Source: Rossellomorea aquimaris (GTDB taxonomy: Bacteria > Bacillota > Bacilli > Bacillales > Bacillaceae_B). From it: a stretch of DNA of 64,000 nt. The notes below the pieces were generated by a model. That model ran no database searches and was not told the origin of the DNA. It worked only from the letters and a program-made list of their open reading frames with translations. Where the stretch lies: positions 167,158-231,157 of the forward strand of contig NZ_QNRJ01000001.1 of the NCBI RefSeq assembly GCF_003315075.1, in the 5' to 3' direction. This document shows, piece after piece, positions 9,484 to 19,406 of this stretch. The translations under genes and the position numbers were made by a program. Each line of letters begins with the position of its first letter. Positions within the stretch are counted from its first letter, which is position 1.

Positions 9484-9678
9484 ATTACTTTCTCCTCTAC
9501 AATAGCAACAAACTTTACGAATAGAGCCTTATATAAAAATGCATTAAAGATCTCCAATCGTTATTCATCCAATTTTCCTCATTTATTTACAAATAGGCTA
9601 TCACCACCCTGATAAAAGTTCCATTAGAACCAAAAATCGCACAACTTCAGTAGTTTTCTAGACGTTTGGTAAGACAAT

Positions 9679-9706
9679 ACTCCTATTTTTTCAATACCAT
9701 AATAAA
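9679..9706 (+). promoter_or_regulatory. Candidate sigma-K promoter for the giant repeat protein
   Basis: AC at 9679-9680, a 17-nt spacer and CATAATAAA at 9698-9706 match the mother-cell sigma-K pattern (AC, 16-17 nt, CATA-N3-TA) with one mismatch. The start codon is 30 bp downstream, after AAAGGAGG. Confidence 0.5.
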
Positions 9707-9735
9707 GACCATATCATTTAAAGGAGGTTTTTTTT

Positions 9736-12700
9736 ATGGCATTTCCCAGTAATGCACAATATACCCCGGTATTAGTTGGGGGAGTACCATTATTTGACGT
9801 CTTGGGGGATGAGAGTCCCGTATCGACAGATATTGTAGGCAATTCAACTTTCCCAGCAGGTTTCTTTGCATACGATGGTACCAATGTCTATTTCCGGTTA
9901 AGGTTGAATGGGGATCCCCGGAATAATCAGTTAACGGGCTTAAGAAATTTCTCGTGGGGCGTTTTGATTAACACAACAGGTGTAGCAGGAACTTACGACT
10001 GGCTTTTTAACGTGGATGGGTTGAATAATCGAGTGAGTTTAATTCAGAATACGGTTAAATTAGTCAATTCTTGGAATGATCCAGCAGAAGGAACGGGGGG
10101 AGGGAATCCGAACTTCGCACAGCCGATAACCAATTTCGACTTTGCCAGAGTATCACCTGCCGATTCCAGCATCGGTGGGAATCAGGATTTCTTCCTCGAC
10201 TGGTTTCTACCGGCAAGTACAGTATTTTCTTTCTTAGGAATTAATGCATCCTCAGCCATTCGTGCCGTATATTTTTCATCGGCAAACTCTAATAACTATA
10301 ATAAGGATTCATTAAGAACAAGTGAAGGCTTTTCATTCACTAACGCCTTTACAGACCCAGTCACTCCGGATCAGGCTGACATCAGGGCGAGGCTTTCAAC
10401 GAACAAAGTATTGAATTCAGGACCGCAAACCGTCGTCCTTGGCCAGCAGGCGACTTGGACAGGTACCGTGACGGTTACAAACACAGGCCTCTCCCAGGCT
10501 ACCTCGGTATTTCTTGATGACATCATCGGTCCTGATCAAGTGAATTCATTCGTCGTGAATTCAACCACGCAAGGACTCACCACGTACAACCCTGCAAGTA
10601 AACTGCTCACATGGAACGTGGGGAATTTAAACCCCGGTGTCACCGCATCATTGACCTTCACCTTGAATGGTGCCTTTACAACAAGTGGTTCAAGAAATTT
10701 AGACAGGGTGCAAGCGACTGGATTCGATACATCTTCAGGTAATGCCATTCAGTCCAACACTTCCGTCGTCACCATTAACGTCCAACAGACAGCCACCATC
10801 AACGGGACAATAACCGATCAATCAACTGGTTTGGTACTACCGAATACAACGGTTTCCCTACTTCAAGGGATGAGCGTGATTGCAACCACTCAATCGAATG
10901 CAAGTGGATTTTATACGTTTACTAATGTGGTACCTGGAAACTATACCGTACAGGCTGCTAGAACGAACTATGTAACCGGGACAGCTAATGTGACGGCTGT
11001 AGGAGGTGCGTCGACAACGGCGGATATAGCACTTGTACCTCAGCCGAGTACGATTTCAGGAAATGTATCTAATGGTGGTCCCATTAACAATGCAACCGTC
11101 CAGCTTCTCAATAATTCGGGATCAGTAATAGACACGACAACCACTAACATAGCAGGAAACTATTCTTTCGTAAATGTAACTCCGGGTATTTATAACGTCT
11201 CTGTTATCGCATCCGGTTTTCAATCTCAAGCTAAATCCGTCATGACAGAGCCCAACCAGGCCGCTGTCGTCAATTTCACCCTTATCGCAAACCCCGGCTC
11301 TATTTCAGGTACCGTCCGGGATTCCTCCGATAATACAGCCATCCCACTGGCAAACCTAGAGCTGCTTGATTCAAACGGGGTATTCATCGCCACGACGACG
11401 GCAAATGGAAGTGGTCAATATACCTTTAATGATTTAGCACCAGGAAATTATCAAGTAAGGTCATTCGCTACCAACTATAGTACAACGACAGTATCTTCAA
11501 CGGTTACAGCTGGTAATACAACAATAACGAACATTTTCCTTGAACCAAATCCTGGTTCGATTCAAGGAACCGTAGTAGACAGCGATACCATGGCGGCGAT
11601 TTCAGGAGCCACAGTACAGGCAGTGAATAGTCAAAATGTCATCGTGGCAGCTGCGACGACCGATGGAAGCGGTCAATTTGGCTTTGATAGTCTTTTACGA
11701 GGATCGTATTCCCTTATTTTTACAGCAAACGGATATGCGACCCAAAACCTCGGTGCAATTGTGAATTCCAACACCACCACAATTGTAAATGCTTTTCTAT
11801 CTAAACTTGCTGGAGCCCTCGCCGGTACAGTCCAGGACCCTAATGCTGTAGCGATACCAGATGCAACGGTAACTATTTTCCAAAACAATATTCAGATTGG
11901 TAGTGTAGTAACTGACGTAAATGGTAATTACATGGTTCCCGGACTGCCTCCAGGAAGCTATACGGTTGTTGTCAGTGCATCGAATTACACGACCGAAACC
12001 GTTGCAGCTATGATTGAAAATGGTCAAACCACCACGTTAAATGTAACGTTGAACGAAGATCCAGGTACACTGACAGGGTTTGTAAGAGACACGAATAATG
12101 ACCCGATTGCCGGTGGAAGTGTCACGGTTCAAATCAGTACGGGGGCAGGAATCATTGTAGCTACCACTGTTACAGCACCTGATGGATCCTATATGGTTCC
12201 GAGCCTTGCGCCTGGGAATTACACCGTTGTCGCAGCAGCATCTAATTTTCAGGCAGCCTCACAAGGGGTGACGATTGTTTCCAATGCAATCTCTAACGTG
12301 AACTTTAACTTAGAAGCAAATCCGGGATCAATTTCTGGGATCGTTTCAAATGCACAAACAGGCACGCCGATTATTGGAGCCAATGTGGAGGTAAGAATTG
12401 TTGATTCAAGTGGAGCAGTCATCGCTACCGTTTTGACAGATGAAAATGGGGAATATATTGTAAATGGCTTGGCCCCAAGTATTTACACGGTCGTTGTTTC
12501 AGCACCAGATTTCCAAACCAATGCTACTACTGTGCAAATCGATTCAAATCAAACAGTGGATGGAAGCATCGCACTTGAACCGAATCCCGGACAGATAACG
12601 GGAACAGTCGTAGACAGTGTTGGAAGTAATCCTATTTCTGGGGCAAGTGTCAGCATCGTGAATAGCTCTAGTACCTTGATTACAACTGTATTAACGGATT

Positions 12701-15700
12701 CAGAGGGAGTTTTCATGGTTGAAGGACTCGCACCTGATAACTACACAGTGAATGTATTTGCAAATGACTTCCAAAACGGGACAGTGGGAGCCCTTGTTAA
12801 TTCAGGTCAGACAACGCCTGTGTTGGTTTCACTGGACCCTGATCCAGGAGCAATTACGGGGACAATCAGCCCTATTGTAACGAATACAACCATTCAATTA
12901 CGGAATGTTAACAACGTATTAATCGATTCTGTCGTACCAAATCAGGACGGAACATTTTCTTTCAATAATTTAACACCCGGAACCTACATCGTTTCAGGCT
13001 CAGCTCCTAACTATGCAACCGCCCAGGCTGGAGTTTCCGTCCTCGCGAATCAAACTTCAACCGTGGAATTAACCCTTGTCCCAAATCCGGGATCTGTATC
13101 AGGAATCGTGACAGATAATCTGGGGAGTCCCGTCGGAAATGCCATTGTACAAATTTTTGATCAAAATAATATTTTGATCGGTTCCGGATTCACTGACTCA
13201 TCTGGACAATATATTGTCGGAAATCTCCCTAGCGGATCTTTCAATGTGGTTGTCAATTCACCAGGCTTCGGGCAGGTCATTACAGGAATCTTTGTCGGGG
13301 TCGGTCAGGATTTAATCGATGTAAATATTTCTTTGATTCCGAATCCGGGATCCATTAACGGTCAGATCACAAATCGAGCTAGTGGAGAAGCGATTTCAGG
13401 CGCAACTGTAGTCATCATTGATGGAAGTTCTCAAATTCCAGTTGCAACTACGACAACTTCAGTATTTGGAAACTATTCTGTAAGTGGTTTAACACCTGGT
13501 TCTTATATTGTCTCAGCTTCCAAAATGAATTTTACCACAGAGCAAATCGGTACCATTGTTATTAGCGACACGGATACGAGGGCCGATTTATCCTTAGGTG
13601 AAAATCCAGGTACTCTGGAAGGAGCTGTTGAAGATACCAATGGAAATCCAATTACCGGCAATGGTATTCAAGTTTCAGTCTACAATGAAAACAATGTGCT
13701 GATTGTTTCTTTCCTGGCCAATTCAGACGGGACTTACACTGTGCCATCTCTTGCACCGGGTACGTACTTCATTACAGCAACGGCACCAAATTATTCTTCT
13801 TCAACCGTCTCAGCCATCGTAGAATCCAATCAAACAACCACCGTAACAAATGTTTTAGCTGCAAATCCAGTAACGTTATCGGTTCAAGTACTGATTGAAA
13901 ATACCGCGACTCCAATCCAAGGAGCTACGGTCACGGTCAGGCATGCCAATAACATTCCGATTGCAACAGGAATCACTGATGAAAGTGGATTTGTCACGTT
14001 TTTCTCGTTACCGACTGGTATATTGAACGTCACAGCTGATGCTTCTTCGTTTGGTACGGATACGAAGTCTGTTATCGGCGGAGCGGGAGATATTATATTT
14101 GCATCCCTGAATCTGGCGCAAAATCCTGGCCAACTTCAAGGGTTCATTTCAAATCTTTCTAACGGGGATGCCATCCCTAATGCCGTCATTCAACTTTACG
14201 ATTTCACGAATGTACTCGTCCAAACCACTTTATCCAATCAAAATGGAGAATACACCTTCTCTGGAGTCTCCCCTGGAGTTTATACGGTCATTGCCAATGC
14301 AACAGATTTTGGGCCCGAGACGGCTGGTGCCATCATCGAATCAAACCAAACCAATTTATTAAGCTTTGCATTAAGACCCAATCCGGGTATCGTACAAGGA
14401 TTTGTCCGGGATTCTATCACGCTGGATCCGATTGCAGGTGCAACGGTAGAAGTCAGGGAGCTTTCTGGATCGGGTCCAATCATTTTCACTACGATTACGG
14501 ATGCTGATGGATTTTTCCAAACGACAACGTTATCACCAATTGTGTATGTGTTGGTGGGAAGCAGTCCTGATTTTGGTACTAATGCTGTAGCGGCAGAAGT
14601 AAGCAGTGGGGGAATTACCAATGTTGAAATCCTGCTCACACCAAACCCCGGTTCACTCACCGGAATAGTTAGAGATGCTGTAACCTTACAAAGACTGGCG
14701 GACACACTTATAAGGGTCATTGACAATCAGGGAACTGTAGTGGCAACCGTGCAGACGACAGTGGATGGAACGTACCTTATCGAAGGGCTGTCTGAAGGGG
14801 GTTATACCGTATCTGCCATTAATCCTAACTATCAATCCGAAATCGTTCAAACCACGATTCAGCCTAATTCTATGACTTTCTTGGATTTTGATCTACAGGG
14901 CAATCCGGCTACTCTTAGCGGGTCCATCGTTGATGCTTTCGATCAGTCCCCATTGACCGGCGTAATTGTCGAGGTCTATGTAAGTGGAACCGACACACTG
15001 GTAAGGCGTGTACTCACTGACGAAAATGGGAATTATTTGATCGAAGGGCTGCCTCAAGGAACCTTTGACGTGAAGGCTCAGCTTCAAGATTACGCCATTA
15101 GTGTGAACACCGTATTTTTATCACCTGGTGATAGTGAAGTGCTTAATATTGCACTTGTTCCATTCCCTGCAACCGTTCAAGGTACGATTCGGGATGCTGT
15201 GACACTTGCCCCCATTAGCGGATCCCTTGTGAAAGTGGTCATACCGAATACAGATATCACCGTCGGAAGCATCATTACATCAAGTGACGGTACGTATTCA
15301 ATCGGTAATTTACCACAGGGAAGCTACAATGTAGTCATATCAGCTAACGGCTATGCCACAGAGGTCATTCCTGTCCTTCTCGTTCCGAATGGGACAGAAA
15401 CGGTGAATGCCGATCTAGATCCGAATCCATCCACGATTACAGGTACCGTTTTAAATGGCCAATCGGCCACGGGAATACAAGGTGCGCTGGTGAGAGTTTT
15501 TAACTCTGACGGTGTATTTATAACCAGCATTTTAACAGATGAGAATGGTTTCTATGCTATTTCTGGCTTGGCAGCAGGTCAGTATACTGTTATAGCGAGT
15601 GCAGATGGTTTTGCCGATGGAATTAACATCGTTACACTATCACCAGGTGAAACCGAATCCCTTAACTTCAGCTTATCCAACCAAACCGCAACACTTAGAG

Positions 15701-17292
15701 GAATTGTGAGGGATAACGTGAACAATCAACCGATTCAATCTGCTTTAGTTCAAGTTTTTAGAATAGGAACGTCAATTCCAATTGCCTCTGTTCTAACAAA
15801 TGGATCAGGTGAATATGTGATTGGTGGGTTAGACCCTAGAGAATATCGCGTCGTCTTCTCAGCTGATGGATACGCAAGTGAAGTATTCAGGATTTTCCTA
15901 ACCAATTCTGAAGTCCGGACACTTAATGTGAACCTGCAGCGTCAGCCGGCAACCATCTCAGGTAATGTAACCGATGCGTCTACGGGGTTACCGATCCAAA
16001 GTGCCGGCGTCGTTACGGTAATCAGTGGAAGTGGAATCGTCGTAGCGTCCACCTTGACGGACCAAGAAGGAAATTATATCTTAACTGGTCTGGCACCTGG
16101 TGAATACAATGTAATCTTCTCAGCTGATGGATACGTCAGATCGACGTTCATGATCACATTAAGTCCGAATGAAACAGCCGTCCTCAATGCCGCTTTAGAA
16201 CCAACCCCCGCTACCATTACCGGAAATGTAAGTGACGCGAATACCCTCGCTCCAATTGAGAACGCAATCATCCAAGTATTCACACTGGATGGGACACTAC
16301 TGGGAGTTACCCTTACAGATATGAATGGGAACTACACTATTTCAGGTTTACCCGGGGGAACAGTCGTACTGGTCGTGCGTGCTCAAGGATATCAAAGTCA
16401 AATGCAAAACGTCTCCGTAACGAGAGGAAGCACGGCGACGGTCGACTTCTTATTAGAGGATAATCCGTCAAGCGTAAGCGGGATCGTCACAGACATTCGA
16501 ACCGGCGAACCGATTTCCCAAGTTCTGGTTCAAATCTTCCCGATAGGTTCTAATGTTCCGATTCGTTCTACCTTAACCGATCCCAATGGATTCTATATCC
16601 TGACGGGATTACCAGCAGGAGCATACGTGATTCGATTCACTGCAGAGGGTTATCCGGTTAAAGAGATTTCAATTGTACTCCGAGAAAGTCAAGACCTGCA
16701 GTTAAATGTTCAATTAGGAGAAGAAGCCCCACCTCCACCACCTGGTAGTATTAGACCTGAATGTATCTCTGTAGAAAAAGTGTACGACTGGGTCATCGCA
16801 ACTCACAACACCACGCAATCTGTCAGTCTCTCACCTGATTGCAGGGAGCTCGTAGATGAACTCGTTGCAAGAGGGGAAGGAATAAATGTGAAGTGTCAGC
16901 TCAGTCCAAATACCGAGCCGAGATGCTCGCTCATTTCGTTCGAAAGAGGAACACCGGGTTATGTAACGATTCGGGTGCAAGCGCTCTTGCTCGTGACCAT
17001 CCAACCCCAATCCAATGAAGAAGATTTCTGCACCATGGAAGTACCAATCTTCTTTGACAAAAAAATGGCCGTATGCTTACCAGAAGGAATGGATGCAAGC
17101 AATGTGAACTGCTCTATAGTGGATATAAAGTGTCGTGAGAAGGAAGGAAGCCTTACACGGGAACAAGTGAAGATACAACTCATCGCATGCCTGGAAGTAG
17201 AAATGCTTCATCCGGTCATTCTTGAAGTATTAGGAACATTTTGTACACCAAGAACCATTGTGAAGCGTGTGGAAGAAGACGATATGTGTTAA
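9736..17292 (+). CDS. Giant CnaB/carboxypeptidase-regulatory-like repeat protein, candidate spore-surface fibre
   Basis: This is a 2518-aa structural protein. Residues 1-215 form an N-terminal domain with no signal peptide. About 216-350 is a DUF11-like beta domain. About 352-2333 holds 23 tandem repeats of ~86 aa with the pattern G-x-I-x-G-x-V-x-D, then PI-x-GA-x-V, then TD-x-xG-x-Y-x-x-x-GL-x-PG-x-Y-x-V. That pattern is typical of CnaB or carboxypeptidase-regulatory-like beta sandwiches. A PPPPP linker leads to a 176-aa C-terminal domain (2343-2518) holding 11 cysteines; I saw none elsewhere. There is no LPXTG motif or membrane anchor. Without a secretion signal, a mother-cell-made coat or exosporium protein fixed by disulphides is more likely than a secreted adhesin. 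The sigma-K-like promoter supports this. Function is otherwise unknown. Confidence 0.8.
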   Translation: MAFPSNAQYTPVLVGGVPLFDVLGDESPVSTDIVGNSTFPAGFFAYDGTNVYFRLRLNGDPRNNQLTGLRNFSWGVLINTTGVAGTYDWLFNVDGLNNRVSLIQNTVKLVNSWNDPAEGTGGGNPNFAQPITNFDFARVSPADSSIGGNQDFFLDWFLPASTVFSFLGINASSAIRAVYFSSANSNNYNKDSLRTSEGFSFTNAFTDPVTPDQADIRARLSTNKVLNSGPQTVVLGQQATWTGTVTVTNTGLSQATSVFLDDIIGPDQVNSFVVNSTTQGLTTYNPASKLLTWNVGNLNPGVTASLTFTLNGAFTTSGSRNLDRVQATGFDTSSGNAIQSNTSVVTINVQQTATINGTITDQSTGLVLPNTTVSLLQGMSVIATTQSNASGFYTFTNVVPGNYTVQAARTNYVTGTANVTAVGGASTTADIALVPQPSTISGNVSNGGPINNATVQLLNNSGSVIDTTTTNIAGNYSFVNVTPGIYNVSVIASGFQSQAKSVMTEPNQAAVVNFTLIANPGSISGTVRDSSDNTAIPLANLELLDSNGVFIATTTANGSGQYTFNDLAPGNYQVRSFATNYSTTTVSSTVTAGNTTITNIFLEPNPGSIQGTVVDSDTMAAISGATVQAVNSQNVIVAAATTDGSGQFGFDSLLRGSYSLIFTANGYATQNLGAIVNSNTTTIVNAFLSKLAGALAGTVQDPNAVAIPDATVTIFQNNIQIGSVVTDVNGNYMVPGLPPGSYTVVVSASNYTTETVAAMIENGQTTTLNVTLNEDPGTLTGFVRDTNNDPIAGGSVTVQISTGAGIIVATTVTAPDGSYMVPSLAPGNYTVVAAASNFQAASQGVTIVSNAISNVNFNLEANPGSISGIVSNAQTGTPIIGANVEVRIVDSSGAVIATVLTDENGEYIVNGLAPSIYTVVVSAPDFQTNATTVQIDSNQTVDGSIALEPNPGQITGTVVDSVGSNPISGASVSIVNSSSTLITTVLTDSEGVFMVEGLAPDNYTVNVFANDFQNGTVGALVNSGQTTPVLVSLDPDPGAITGTISPIVTNTTIQLRNVNNVLIDSVVPNQDGTFSFNNLTPGTYIVSGSAPNYATAQAGVSVLANQTSTVELTLVPNPGSVSGIVTDNLGSPVGNAIVQIFDQNNILIGSGFTDSSGQYIVGNLPSGSFNVVVNSPGFGQVITGIFVGVGQDLIDVNISLIPNPGSINGQITNRASGEAISGATVVIIDGSSQIPVATTTTSVFGNYSVSGLTPGSYIVSASKMNFTTEQIGTIVISDTDTRADLSLGENPGTLEGAVEDTNGNPITGNGIQVSVYNENNVLIVSFLANSDGTYTVPSLAPGTYFITATAPNYSSSTVSAIVESNQTTTVTNVLAANPVTLSVQVLIENTATPIQGATVTVRHANNIPIATGITDESGFVTFFSLPTGILNVTADASSFGTDTKSVIGGAGDIIFASLNLAQNPGQLQGFISNLSNGDAIPNAVIQLYDFTNVLVQTTLSNQNGEYTFSGVSPGVYTVIANATDFGPETAGAIIESNQTNLLSFALRPNPGIVQGFVRDSITLDPIAGATVEVRELSGSGPIIFTTITDADGFFQTTTLSPIVYVLVGSSPDFGTNAVAAEVSSGGITNVEILLTPNPGSLTGIVRDAVTLQRLADTLIRVIDNQGTVVATVQTTVDGTYLIEGLSEGGYTVSAINPNYQSEIVQTTIQPNSMTFLDFDLQGNPATLSGSIVDAFDQSPLTGVIVEVYVSGTDTLVRRVLTDENGNYLIEGLPQGTFDVKAQLQDYAISVNTVFLSPGDSEVLNIALVPFPATVQGTIRDAVTLAPISGSLVKVVIPNTDITVGSIITSSDGTYSIGNLPQGSYNVVISANGYATEVIPVLLVPNGTETVNADLDPNPSTITGTVLNGQSATGIQGALVRVFNSDGVFITSILTDENGFYAISGLAAGQYTVIASADGFADGINIVTLSPGETESLNFSLSNQTATLRGIVRDNVNNQPIQSALVQVFRIGTSIPIASVLTNGSGEYVIGGLDPREYRVVFSADGYASEVFRIFLTNSEVRTLNVNLQRQPATISGNVTDASTGLPIQSAGVVTVISGSGIVVASTLTDQEGNYILTGLAPGEYNVIFSADGYVRSTFMITLSPNETAVLNAALEPTPATITGNVSDANTLAPIENAIIQVFTLDGTLLGVTLTDMNGNYTISGLPGGTVVLVVRAQGYQSQMQNVSVTRGSTATVDFLLEDNPSSVSGIVTDIRTGEPISQVLVQIFPIGSNVPIRSTLTDPNGFYILTGLPAGAYVIRFTAEGYPVKEISIVLRESQDLQLNVQLGEEAPPPPPGSIRPECISVEKVYDWVIATHNTTQSVSLSPDCRELVDELVARGEGINVKCQLSPNTEPRCSLISFERGTPGYVTIRVQALLLVTIQPQSNEEDFCTMEVPIFFDKKMAVCLPEGMDASNVNCSIVDIKCREKEGSLTREQVKIQLIACLEVEMLHPVILEVLGTFCTPRTIVKRVEEDDMC

Positions 17293-17301
17293 GAGAAAAT
17301 G

Positions 17302-17328
17302 AGGTGCCCCAGCGGAGGGCACCTTTTT
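17302..17328 (+). terminator. Terminator after giant repeat gene
   Basis: AGGTGCCC and GGGCACCT form an 8-bp stem followed by TTTTTAT, 10 bp after the stop. Confidence 0.85.
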
Positions 17329-17740
17329 ATTTGGATTAAAGCTTTCTCTGAAGTTCCAAAATGTTTTTTCGGTAAAAAGGGGAGTCTGTTTGTTCATTTA
17401 CGCAGCATGAATGGACAGAGAAAAACGGATATGCAAGAAGAAGGGATTTTTGGCAAGTAGAGAGATTTTATCGTTTTGAACAAAATAGACTACACAATTA
17501 GGAAGACATCACATACCTTCCATTCTTCCCATTACACCTATTAATCCATCTGAATTCACAGCTTAAACGTAACCTCACCAACCACTATTTTCCGACAAGA
17601 TGTTTCGAATTTCCACAAACGGGGTAAAGGAATGTTGGCGCAATTATACGGTTATACTAAATCCGTGGGTCGTCAGGACTAGATTAGATCCTGGACGGCT
17701 TTTGTTTTGCCCAAATACATATATAAAGGAGGGTGTAACT
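17329..17740 (+). promoter_or_regulatory. Long leader with attenuator-like hairpin before osmoprotectant operon
   Basis: This stretch of about 410 bp holds no credible gene. Near its end, CGTCAGGA (17671-17678) pairs with TCCTGGACG (17689-17697, one bulge) and is followed by CTTTTGTTTT. The result is a terminator-like hairpin only 30 bp before the operon's ribosome binding site. It may end stray upstream transcription or act as an attenuator. I do not recognise a known riboswitch here. Confidence 0.45.
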
Positions 17741-18391
17741 ATGGAGAAATGGATGAAGTTTCTCGAGGTTAATGCACCTCGGATTCTTGAATTGACGATT
17801 GAGCATGCAGTGCTCGTCGGACTTGCGATACTCGTTGCCCTTTTAATCGGGATACCTTTAGGGATATATTTGACGACCAATGATTATTTGGCAGAGACGG
17901 TGTTGCAGATTGCGTCGGTTATGCTGACCATTCCCAGCATTGCCTTATTTGGGGTGATGATTCCAATCTTTTCAATCATCAATCAGGGGATAGGATTTGT
18001 TCCGGCCTTTGTGGCATTGGTTCTCTATTCGCAGCTTCCTATTATACGGAATACATATACCGCGATTCGAAATGTGAGTCCTGAGATGCGTGATGCGGCG
18101 AAGGGAGTCGGGATGAAGACCCATCAACGTTTGCTGCGGGTCGAAATTCCAAATGCATTTCCTGTCATCATGGCGGGAATCAGAACAGCAGTCGTCTTAA
18201 ACATAGGAATCGGTGTGATTGCAGCATATATCGGAGCTGGTGGCCTCGGAGTCCTTATTACTCAAGGGATTTCCAGAGGGGACAATTATTTAATTATTAG
18301 CGGATCTGTAGCGGTCGCGATATTGGCGATGATTGCAGATGCCATCCTTTTATGGATTCAAAAACGCTACACACCAAAAAGCATTGCATAA
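17741..18391 (+). CDS. Osmoprotectant ABC transporter permease (first)
   Basis: This is a membrane subunit of a glycine betaine/choline-type importer (OpuB, OpuC or OsmU family), 216 aa with five or six hydrophobic segments. The permease EAA-type loop is seen in EMRDAAKGVGMKTHQRLLRVEIPNA, followed by GIRTAVVLNIG. The ATG at 17741 is preferred because AAAGGAGGGTG precedes it. A longer reading back to 17600 adds 47 residues with no similarity to the family. The operon order is permease, ATPase, permease, binding protein. That differs from the B. subtilis opuC order and is closer to OsmU/YehWXYZ-type arrangements. Confidence 0.9.
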   Translation: MEKWMKFLEVNAPRILELTIEHAVLVGLAILVALLIGIPLGIYLTTNDYLAETVLQIASVMLTIPSIALFGVMIPIFSIINQGIGFVPAFVALVLYSQLPIIRNTYTAIRNVSPEMRDAAKGVGMKTHQRLLRVEIPNAFPVIMAGIRTAVVLNIGIGVIAAYIGAGGLGVLITQGISRGDNYLIISGSVAVAILAMIADAILLWIQKRYTPKSIA

Positions 18392-18409
18392 AGTGGAAGA
18401 GGTGAAGAG

Positions 18410-19402
18410 ATGATTACATTTGATCATACAACGAAGACTTATGAAGGTGATGTGACAGCGGTTAAAGGTGTCGACTTTACCGTTGAGGAGGGTGACATAG
18501 TCGTTTTATTAGGGCCATCCGGGTGCGGGAAAACCACCTTATTACGAATGGTGAACCGGCTGGAATCGATTACAGATGGGAAAATCATCATCGACGGCCA
18601 GGACTCAATGGACTTGAATCAAATTGAATTGCGTAGAAAAATCGGGTACGTCATTCAAAGTAACGGACTGTTCCCCAATATGACGATTGAGGAAAACGTC
18701 ATGATTGTTCCCGACATGCTGGGCTGGGGTAAGAAGGAAAAGAAAGAGCGTTTCAATAAGCTGATGGAAATGATCGGTCTTAGCGGAGATAAATTCGGCA
18801 AGAGATATCCACATGAATTATCCGGAGGACAGCAGCAGAGAATCGGTGTTATTCGTGCGCTGGCAGCAGATCCTCCCGTTATGTTGATGGACGAACCGTT
18901 TGGGGCACTGGATCCAATCATTCGTGAAAAAATACAGGATGAATTCCTGCAGATTCAGCGTGAAGTGAAGAAAACAATTCTGTTTGTGAGTCATGATATC
19001 GATGAAGCGATTAAAATGGCGGACAAGATTGTTCTGTTGCGTGGAGGAGAAATCATGCAGTACGACACTCCATCTGAAATGCTCGTCCGTCCTAAAAGTG
19101 ATTTTGTTTATGAGTTCTTTGGTAAAGATCGTGCCATTAAAAGTTTAAGTTTACATACGATTGAAAACTTGAAGAACATCATAGGCTTAGCTGAATTTGA
19201 TGAATCCATTCCTGATACGAAAACGATCAATATTCATCACGATCTTAGAAATACGTTGTCGATGCTTTTAAATCAGGAAGCTGACCAGGTCATCGTGACG
19301 GATGACGCAGGTAATAAACAAGGGGCCATTACGATCGACCTTGTACAGAAATACCTTCATTACGAGATTAAAGGAAAAACGAACGTGGTTCAGAAAGGAT
19401 GA
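18410..19402 (+). CDS. Osmoprotectant ABC transporter ATP-binding protein
   Basis: This is the cytoplasmic ATPase of the importer, 330 aa. Walker A (GPSGCGKTT, about 34-42), signature LSGGQQQRIGV, Walker B VMLMDEPFGALDP and switch SHD are intact. Residues after about 250 form a shortened CBS-like region, ending QGAITIDLVQKYL. In OpuA/OpuC-type transporters this part senses ionic strength or binds c-di-AMP. Only about one CBS unit is visible, so it is shorter than OpuCA (~380 aa). The gene starts 18 bp after the first permease and ends 4 bp before the next start. Confidence 0.9.
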   Translation: MITFDHTTKTYEGDVTAVKGVDFTVEEGDIVVLLGPSGCGKTTLLRMVNRLESITDGKIIIDGQDSMDLNQIELRRKIGYVIQSNGLFPNMTIEENVMIVPDMLGWGKKEKKERFNKLMEMIGLSGDKFGKRYPHELSGGQQQRIGVIRALAADPPVMLMDEPFGALDPIIREKIQDEFLQIQREVKKTILFVSHDIDEAIKMADKIVLLRGGEIMQYDTPSEMLVRPKSDFVYEFFGKDRAIKSLSLHTIENLKNIIGLAEFDESIPDTKTINIHHDLRNTLSMLLNQEADQVIVTDDAGNKQGAITIDLVQKYLHYEIKGKTNVVQKG

Positions 19403-19406
19403 TTCT

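Larger units (their letters stand above)
8996..9533. mobile_element. MITE-like non-coding element with 28-bp terminal inverted repeats
   Basis: The ends at 8996-9023 and 9506-9533 are inverted copies of each other, with 25 of 28 positions matching and TATAAGGCTCT at the outer edge. The 538-bp interval has no credible gene. It contains two GC-rich hairpins of one repeat family in opposite orientation, plus a small hairpin between them. No transposase is present, so movement would need one supplied from elsewhere. No clear target duplication was found. Confidence 0.65.

Noticed and set aside
9287-9612. Short ORFs across the GC-rich hairpin at 9357
   Set aside because: They are frames opened by the GC-rich palindrome, on both strands, with no ribosome binding site. 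The region is non-coding repeat.
14280-14726. 148-aa antisense ORF in the giant repeat gene
   Set aside because: The sense frame shows continuous conserved repeats; the antisense frame lacks any motif or ribosome site.
16762-17289. C-terminal Cys-rich domain as a SPOCS (DUF3794) or known coat domain
   Set aside because: General resemblance in strand pattern and cysteine content was not enough to name it; described only as Cys-rich and left unassigned.
17600-17740. 47-residue N-terminal extension of the first osmoprotectant permease
   Set aside because: It would run through the leader hairpin and has no ribosome site; the ATG at 17741 has a near-perfect one and fits the family start.
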